From Druceiella hillmani (Eukaryota > Arthropoda > Insecta > Lepidoptera > Hepialidae), in NCBI GenBank assembly GCA_039881145.1, contig JAYKKI010000127.1, positions 4,281,501-4,345,500 on the forward strand: 64,000 nt of DNA. Reading direction: 5' to 3'. Below the pieces are notes generated by a model. It was not told where the DNA came from and searched no databases. It saw only the letters and a list, made by a program, of their open reading frames with translations. Of the stretch, positions 27,601 to 36,600 are shown piece by piece (the stretch's first letter is position 1; every line of letters starts with the position of its first letter). The position numbers were made by a program, and so were the translations under genes.

Positions 27601-30600
27601 GTAAAACTTTATAATTTGATGGATGTGGCAAACAGGGAAATATTGTACATAGACAACATGCTTACTTGAGGGATTGTGTTTTGTCTGGTAGCGCATCTGG
27701 AGCAGTGGCAGCGACATCTTGCATGCCACGCAAGATCAGCGCTGAATCACGTTGCGCCGTTTCTGGTTCGGGCCGCCCGCGCCTCAACCGTAGACGCCGT
27801 GCTGCTGCATCCTTACTACTGTCTGCCAAAGATGATCCCATCTTTTTACATTTGAATATAATCAATGAATAGAATTAACACAAATGCAAGAACTGCTTAA
27901 GAAGAGGACTCTTAGAGAAACATAGCCACTACATTTATTTTACTAAATTGGTGGTTATGATGACTCAAACGCAGATGAAGTGATCAAAAAAGTATTTGTC
28001 CAATTAAGCCCTTTATGAAAAATGTGAAATTTCATTGAATTGCTAGTGTGAATAATCGCAATAAGAAAGTGTTGCACGTAAATACTGGTACACAGTTAAA
28101 AACAATTTTTGAAAAATTGAAACCATAAGAATCGTTGATGTCGTTTAACATATCAAAGATTTTGTGGTGAAAATAAAGTACTTTAGATGGCAAAGACAGG
28201 TGACATACTTTGTTGGGGGACGGGCTGAGGAATCGCAGCACCAGCCAGCTGCAGCTGAGTCTGTAGAGAGAAATCGACGTTGTAAAACTGGACACCGTCA
28301 CCGCGCTGTTCCTCAGCAGGTCTCGCTGGCATTACCAATGCAGGATTTCCATGTGTCTCCAATCGTTCTAGATCACTCAGTAGGTGTACCGCCGCAGGCA
28401 CAGACACCAACCGGTTCGAGCTCACATTTAGCACGCGCAGTGCTCCACATCTGATATTATAGTACATTATTATTTGTCCACATGATGAACTTGCTATAAT
28501 TAGTAGTTTAGCTCTATATTTCCCCAACTGCAATATAGCAGGAGTTTATATTTACATACAACAAGCTTCGGTTTTTTTACATATACATTTATCAATATTT
28601 TATCAAAGTAAAGTACCCCAGTACTGCATCACGTGTGATAATGCACATCACAGGAACGGAGGAAATTTAAATTGCATCGAAACAAGCCTAAATTATTTTT
28701 TTTTATGCATAACTTCATTTAAACTATATTCAAGACATTTTAAACTATATTCAAGTTATAAATTAAAAATCTACCCAGAACTTGATAGTTGTTTTTAATT
28801 CAAGGATTTTATCAGTTAACGTTATGATCTAAAAGAACTTTCCCATTTTCACATTTATCCTTTTAAAGGGACTTCACAACATTTTGCTGAGAATTGATAA
28901 TTGTGGAATTACGTTATAAGCAACACTAAAAGGTACTATGTTATAGAAGTGCCTTCAAAAATCCAAAATGCTAAGCAAAATCAAAAAAGCTTGTAACACA
29001 AGTAAAAATTGTTTTTCACACACGCACTCAATATCAATTCATCATAAATCGACATAATGACACACAGTGATATACTCGAGTTTTGTATAGTTTTAAAGAG
29101 AACAAAATACTATGGTGATGTAAAATACAAGCTATGCCATCTATTGAGCGAGCAATGCCATCTATTAGCCGTGACCTGTAACAACTATTACTTAAGTGTT
29201 TTGTTTGTTGGTAGTGTGATGCAATTAAAATTGATACGAAATGTATCCATTTACGAGGATTGACGGAAATTTCACAGATGTACAGTCCAAAAAATAATAA
29301 CTAATAAATAGTTACAATATTATTATGCAATGGACAAAAGGGAAATAGGTGTTATCTAGTAAGCATAATCTAGATCTCAAATCTAAAAAAAAAATATGTA
29401 AACCCAAATGAAAATTACTCAAATTTGGTCTTAAGTCAAGTAAATTTCGTACATGTTCTATACTTAATTGCATTACTAGCTTTGTCAAAGAATCTAACTC
29501 ATCCTTACATGCCAAATTTATGCTTTATTATTTTTCTAACACATAAGTTTAAACTAACCTGCATAGACCTTCGGGAATCATTTCTAGTTTATTGTTGGCA
29601 GCAGAGAAGACTTGGAGGTTAGCTAGCTTGCCAATGCCGGATGGAATACCCTCAAAGTCCAGTTCATTGTCATCGACGTGCAGTCGACGGAGATTTTGCA
29701 ACTTGCAAAGGGAAGCAGGCAAAGTTTTCAACTTGTTCCGGGACATATTCAAGTTTTCCAATTTTTGCCACATATCAATTGCTGAAATATTTTACTAAAT
29801 AAAGTAATCTGTATTTTGTATAAATTTTGATACATTCAATATAAAAGTATATATTTAACAATAATTAAGAAAAAGTTACCTGAAGATATTTCAGTAATTT
29901 CATTATCGCTGAGATTGAGCCTTTTAAGATTTTGCAGTGAATAGAGAGCTTCAGGCACCTTGGCTAAGGCATTCAAGGAGAGGTCAACATCGGCGAGGTT
30001 GGCGAGTGCTTCTAAGGAAGCAGGTAAGTTGCACAAGGTGCGCTGTGTGTTACGCATGTGCAGAGTCTCCAGATTTTGCAGTGAAGGCAGTTGTCTGAGA
30101 ATACCAATTATAATTATCGGTTAAGTAAGAGTAAAACATGTACTAGAGGGTTCTGTACATACTTAGGCATATTTAAATATTTAATTTTCTATTGAAATAA
30201 ATGCAAATAATATTATTTTGTTACCATGTAAAGATATTGCCTAGTATATCTTTCATAGGCATCAAAATATTGAATATATACAAAAAAAACTGTGAGACTT
30301 AGAATCATCACTGTAGACAGTAAATTTTATTTAAATCTCTAGTAATGCTACTTTTTATAATTTTGGCTTTACTAGTTTTAGAACAAGAGGAGAGAGCATA
30401 CTTTTGTGGATATATTTAACAATACCTTAACATAAAACTATCTAACATGAAATGTTGAAAAATAGTATTCCCATTTCAAGTATTTTAATTTACGCATAAT
30501 ACGCTTTAAAATGGTTGGTGCACATTTCAGAGTTGAAATAAATATTTTTTTATGATTTTCTTTTTATTCACTATTTTGTAGTACTCTTTTTTGCCAGACA

Positions 30601-33600
30601 TAATACATGTGGTGGCGATTTTTCAATTACACCTTCAAAGGAGAAATTATAAATATTTTTGTTACTTATTTTAAATAAAGTTGCATCATTAATCTCCAAC
30701 TTCTCCATATCAAATATATACAGACAAACACATCTGCACATTTTTTTATTGGAATTTAAACTTACAAGCACATAGTCATCATTTCAAAAAGTGGAAGGCA
30801 AGACCTTATCTGATGATGTGCTTGGTTTTAGAGTAAGCTCAGTGTTATCAGAACCAATATTTCTTTTTCGTGGTCAATATTATCATTTGAAAGTATTGTT
30901 TGAAATGAAACATTATCAGCAGCAGAAAATGTTTGCAACCAAATAGGTTGGGAACAAAAACAGCTTAAATTCTTCATATTCAATGTTAAGGTGCCTCTTC
31001 TATCGACACCTTCATGAATTTTTAATGTTCCCAAAACAATATTAATGTATATTGTATTCAATATAAAATTTTTTTAATTGAGGATGTAAATATTTATAAT
31101 GGTCAATTTGTTTGTAGGGTTGTGTGTAGCATTTTGACATGGATAATGTCTTTAGCTTGTACTGCAATTGGGCTGACTTTCTTTACACATGGCACCTAAG
31201 CCATCTGGGGCATCTTTGCCATGCAGTCTCACGTAATTGCATGGTTACAAGATATGCATTTCAGGGCTTTAAAGATATATTTTACCTTGTTAGCCAAAAT
31301 ATAAAACATATACTAGTTTTTGTACTATATAACAAGGCCATCACTGAGGAAATGTCGAATCAGCTTTAAGTGGGGCCATCAGTGTACAGAGCAAGCCTTA
31401 AATGAGGGCATTTTACACCACGTTGGAAACATTACATTACTGAAGCAGCATTGTAATGGTTTCCACCATGGTGCAGAAGATTCTATACAGTTCTTTTCTC
31501 GGTCGTTCCAGACTCAACAGCTGTATATGGATTAGTTTGAGGTCAAAAAGTCTGCACCTCTAAGGAATATTTAATGGTGTAGTTAGAATAATTTTTTTTA
31601 ATAAATTGTGTTTCTATATTAATGTAGCTACTGCATATTGATGCAGAATATTTTTATATGCTCTAAGAAGTTTGGTAATATTTATTCAAACTTTATAACT
31701 GTGTCTTGATCAATTTATTGCGCAGGTTGAACTTTCTTCACAAGTGTGCAAGACTTTTTTTTATATAAATACTACTTTAAATTGTTTTTCCCGCTATATA
31801 TATTCTATTTTCCTATATTTCTGAAATTTTTTATAATGTATATTTATTCCTTTGCACTTCTTTCAATTCAACTCCAAACCCTTTTCAATATAGACATTTA
31901 TCACTATATACAATCTCTAAAAAATCATTACTAGTTGCCACTTTGATAATTTAAGTTTTACCAAAAGAGAAAGTTGACAGATTAAAAAATTATATTTCAG
32001 GCACATGCATATATCACATACCCAGAATATGTTAAGGTTTTTTAAACAGTGATTTTCTTTTAAGTGTTACAACTTTAAGCAATAAAAATAATCAGTTTTA
32101 CCATTGAACTGCGTGCATGCATCAGTCTGAGATATTGTGTAAGTCAAAACTGTTTATAGAGCTTGTTATAAAAGAAAATATTTTTATTGAAGTTAAACTT
32201 CTTTTAATTTTCAATGATACATTCATTAAAAGTTAAAAGAAGTTTAATTAAAAATAAAAAAATTGCAAAACTTAGTAATTATTAAATCATCTGTTTTACA
32301 TTCTTAAATCAACACTTAAATTTAATATAGCGATTTCGCTGTTCTGGCAGTATAAAACGCATTTGTGCCTATGATTTGGATGAATCAGATAGCTAAATTA
32401 TTATATATTTTTTACGTTTTTCAGTTTTTATAGGGTTGTTTTCATAATAAATACATTTATAGCAGATACATTAATGAGGACGTAGAATTTGACAACGAGT
32501 GCACGCATTGTGTCTCGAGTACATTTATAATTGATGCAAAGCCAGTCAACTGTATCTAATTAGAAGATAATACAATTTCCAGCTTTTCAGATGCTTCATA
32601 TACTTTACTGTCATAAATAAAAAGCAAATTTTTGATAAACTGGGAGATATAAGAAGCAAATTATTATTTTGTTGGGAAACAATCAACATAGGTGAACCCA
32701 TTGTGTTTTGAGTGCAATGATTGGTCAACAAAATTTTAACATCCTCGCACCCACCGGACTTTTTTGAAATTTTTAACTTTAATAAGTGGTTGTCAGTAAA
32801 AACAAACATTAAAAAATCTGTTAACAACGAATTTTATTCTCTTAAGTAATTTAAAATATTTAAAAAAAACAATGACCACCCAAACCAAAAATGAAAAAAA
32901 GTTTTATTATGAAGTTATAATCTAAGATTTTCTTGCAAATTTAGTTTTTGGTCGGTCCTTTTTGATTGCCCAGCAGTAATCTGCCAACATACTTTGGCTC
33001 CATTTGCCCTGGTAATGCTTTTCCATCTTTGAAAAAGTCCCGATGGAACCTTTATCCATGCTCATCGCTCATAGCCCCCAAATTCTCAGAAAAAAATTCA
33101 GGTGTGAGTCTAAAAAATTAATCTTGAGTGACATGATGCAAACCAATGCTTGATAAGCCAACAATAGTTTGCTAACCAATTTTCTGTAGCTGTCACTCTT
33201 ATGATTACCCAAAAAATTTGCGACAAAACATTTCTTGAAGATTTCCATGCTGTTTTTTCTAAATCGCTCAATATTTCTTCGAATACTAGATGTTTTATTA
33301 ATTTCCTAATTTGAGGTCCTACGAAAATACCCTCTTTTATCTTTACATCACTTACTTTGGGGAATTTTTCTTTTATAAACAAGTCAATTTGATATGCAAT
33401 GGTATTAGAAGTACTCCAGATATCTCTACAAGGGGTAAATACTTTCAGCCAGGTTTTTTTTCCCTTTTTGTCCAGGAATTAATGATCCACGCGTAGGCCA
33501 TATTTTTTTATTATAGTGGCTGTCTTGACTGTCCCATTCACATAAAAAGCAGCAAAATTTGGTATAACCCAGCTAAAGTCCTACAGTAGGGTAACAACTT

Positions 33601-36600
33601 TTAAATCGCCATACAAAAACAAACTAACAAGAAAATCATAAATATTTTATAATTACAATGATCAAATTCGTTTTCATCGACCAAGCGCCAAACAAAGCGG
33701 ACTGACCCAACCGTTGCGATGCGAGGTCTGACTCGCAAATGAGACATTGGGCTGAAAATATTTTTTTAACTTACTAAAAAAATTTGTAAAGTAAAAAAAA
33801 TTATAACAAAATTTAAAGTGATACACTATTATATATACATATGTGCGTGCAAGTTTGTGTGTGTGTGTGCGTGGGTGTGTACATGCGGGTGTGGGTTAAT
33901 ATAATTTTTTAGACAATAATATACAAATTTTCATTGTTTCTTCTTTAGAATTAGTCTAATTTACACAAAAATAACACAAATTAAAACCATAGCAAAAATT
34001 AAGATGATCAAATTGAGGGCGCATGTATTTTCTAACAAAGAATAGTACTGACAGATGTCTAAATTTTATGTTAAAATAATAGACGAAGACAGAAATATCT
34101 ATCAGTCAGTAGTACAAAAGTAATCTGGTAAACAAAAAATGATCTGTAGATAAGTTATAGGAACTTGTGGTGAATCAAATACCTTTTAATATAAAATTGC
34201 ATTTTACATTCCATTAAGATAAGAAAAAAGCAAATATTTGGTGTACACATCTTTAGAACCTAATTTCCATGTCAGAAAACGTAGCAACTTTAATTATCAA
34301 AAACAAATCAACCGACTAATGATTATTTGTCTACGAAACTTAACGGTGTTATACAGAATGTACGATACTGTATAACACCGTACGTACATAAAATTAACAA
34401 AGTAAAAACTGTTGACCTCGATTGTTCAATTATGGGCCATCTATGGTTTATTGCATGGCACCTCGGTTGATCGATGATAGATCGACTATGGCTCATGGTA
34501 TGGCCATAGGTGGAAATACATGTTTACGTAAATTATTATCATGAATTTAATATTTAATAGGAAAATGATAGGTTATATTGTGACCATACTCGAACGTGAT
34601 TTTTATCCACAGTTTATATTCCATAAAATAATTTTGTCTATTGTGTATGTAAGTGATTAAAGAAAAAATATAAATAATTATTTACTTTTTAGGGTTCTGT
34701 ACCTCAAAACAAAAAAAAGGAAACCTTATAGGATCACTTCATTGTCCATTTATCGGTCTGTCAAGACTCTGTTTCTGAGAAACGCATGGAGGTACCAAGT
34801 TGAAATTAATATCAAATACTTAGGTCTATGGTCTCTTGGAGCTGTAAAAAATCAAGCTTCTAAATCAACGCAATCAAAAAGGACCCTAAAAATAGGCTAT
34901 TTTTGCTGCATATTTTGACACTCTCAAATAAATCAAAACTTATAGGATACTTCCCGATGACCTAGAATTATAAAATTTGGCAAGAAGTAAGTTCTCACAA
35001 CACCGAAAATCGTTAATTTGTAGTTAGGTTAAGCTAAGTTATTATCCCACACAAAAAATACTTTTTTAAATACGCATCTGCGAAAGATATAGTAGTTTAA
35101 TATGTATCTGTGACAGATATAGTTTATGTTCTAAAAATGTAAATTTTGAAAATAGTTTAAAAGGAATATTATGAATAATTAAAAGTTAATAAATGTGTAC
35201 GTGTTTTTTTACACTTATTTTTAATTAAAATAAAGAATTTTGTTTAGTTAAAGTAAGAAAGTTAGCATATTTGCTCAATAAAGAAAATAATATATGGCAG
35301 GACACTAAAGTTTAGTGAGGTAATAAAAACATTTTTATTGAATCTCCCACATACTTTACTAGAGTTTTGTAGGATTTTGTATTGTAATGTGAATTCAATT
35401 CTTGCAGGCTGACTGATTAACTTATTTTAGTGATAATTTGAAATACTTTTAGTAAGAATGTACAAATCACATTTTTACAATACTTTGTAATCTTATATAT
35501 TTAGCAGCAATCATATATATTTGTAATCATATATATTATGCGGCCATACCTAAAGGGAAAAAATTTAACATTGTTGATCTGTTTCTTAGAGCAAAAGATA
35601 TTATACTCCTTGATAATAAAAATCCGTAAAAGATACCATGCTCATTGATTATAGTGGAAAAATTTACAAATAACTGCAGCTGGGTACGGGTTTGCTAATT
35701 TAAATGTTTTGTCACATTAAGTATAGTTTACCTGAGTTGAAAGAGTCCTAAAGGATTGTCATTTAAAATCAGTGTTTGCAAGTTAGCCAATCGTCTAGTC
35801 TGCGGAGGCAGAGTCTCAAGTTCATTATGTGATAAGTCCAAAAATAACAAGTCTGTCAGCTGTATGAACAACGAAGGTGGAATGCTTTCAATCCTGCAAT
35901 ATATAATTTAACTTTACTATTAACAAATAGAGTTAACATATATATAACTTAGGTGAAGTGAAAAAAAAATTAAAGACACACTTACTTGTTATGACTTAGA
36001 TTTAGAACTAAAAGTGATTTAGCCCGATCGAGTCCTTCAGGCACAGTTTTCAGTCTGTTATGTGATAAATCTAATGTTGTGAGTTCCTCCAAGTTAAACA
36101 ATTCATTTGGTATTCCCGAAGATTTAACTTTGTTATTCCTTATATTTAGAGAACGCAAACATTTAAGCTCTGTCAATTCACCAAATAATTTTTCTAAATT
36201 ATTTTTTTTAAGCGATAAATTTTCCTGCAATATAATAACAAATATTTAGGATAGTAATAAATATATATTTTTTATGTAAAGTGTACTCATTGCATTCATA
36301 TCGCTGGTTTAATATTAAAGTCTTGTGTGACAGTTACTGTTTTTGTTAGCATTTCTCGTCCATTACTCACCAACTTCATCAATTTACCCAGTTCTTCAGG
36401 AATCTCTGATAAGTTGGTCTTGTCTAACCGCAACCATTGGAGTCCGGTCATAAAACGAATAGCATCTGGGAATTTCCCTTCCTATAAACAAATTATTTAT
36501 AATGAAACAAAAACAAAGTATTTTGAGAAAATTAGGTTAGAAGCAAGAAAAAATAACTGTATTATTTTGGCCTTCAGACCTACTTCAGTTTTTTCGCTTC

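Noticed and set aside
27666..27872. Plus-strand ORF of 68 codons, GC-rich
   Set aside because: Exact antisense of fliI exon 8, whose minus-strand reading matches the FliI linker and has proper splice sites.
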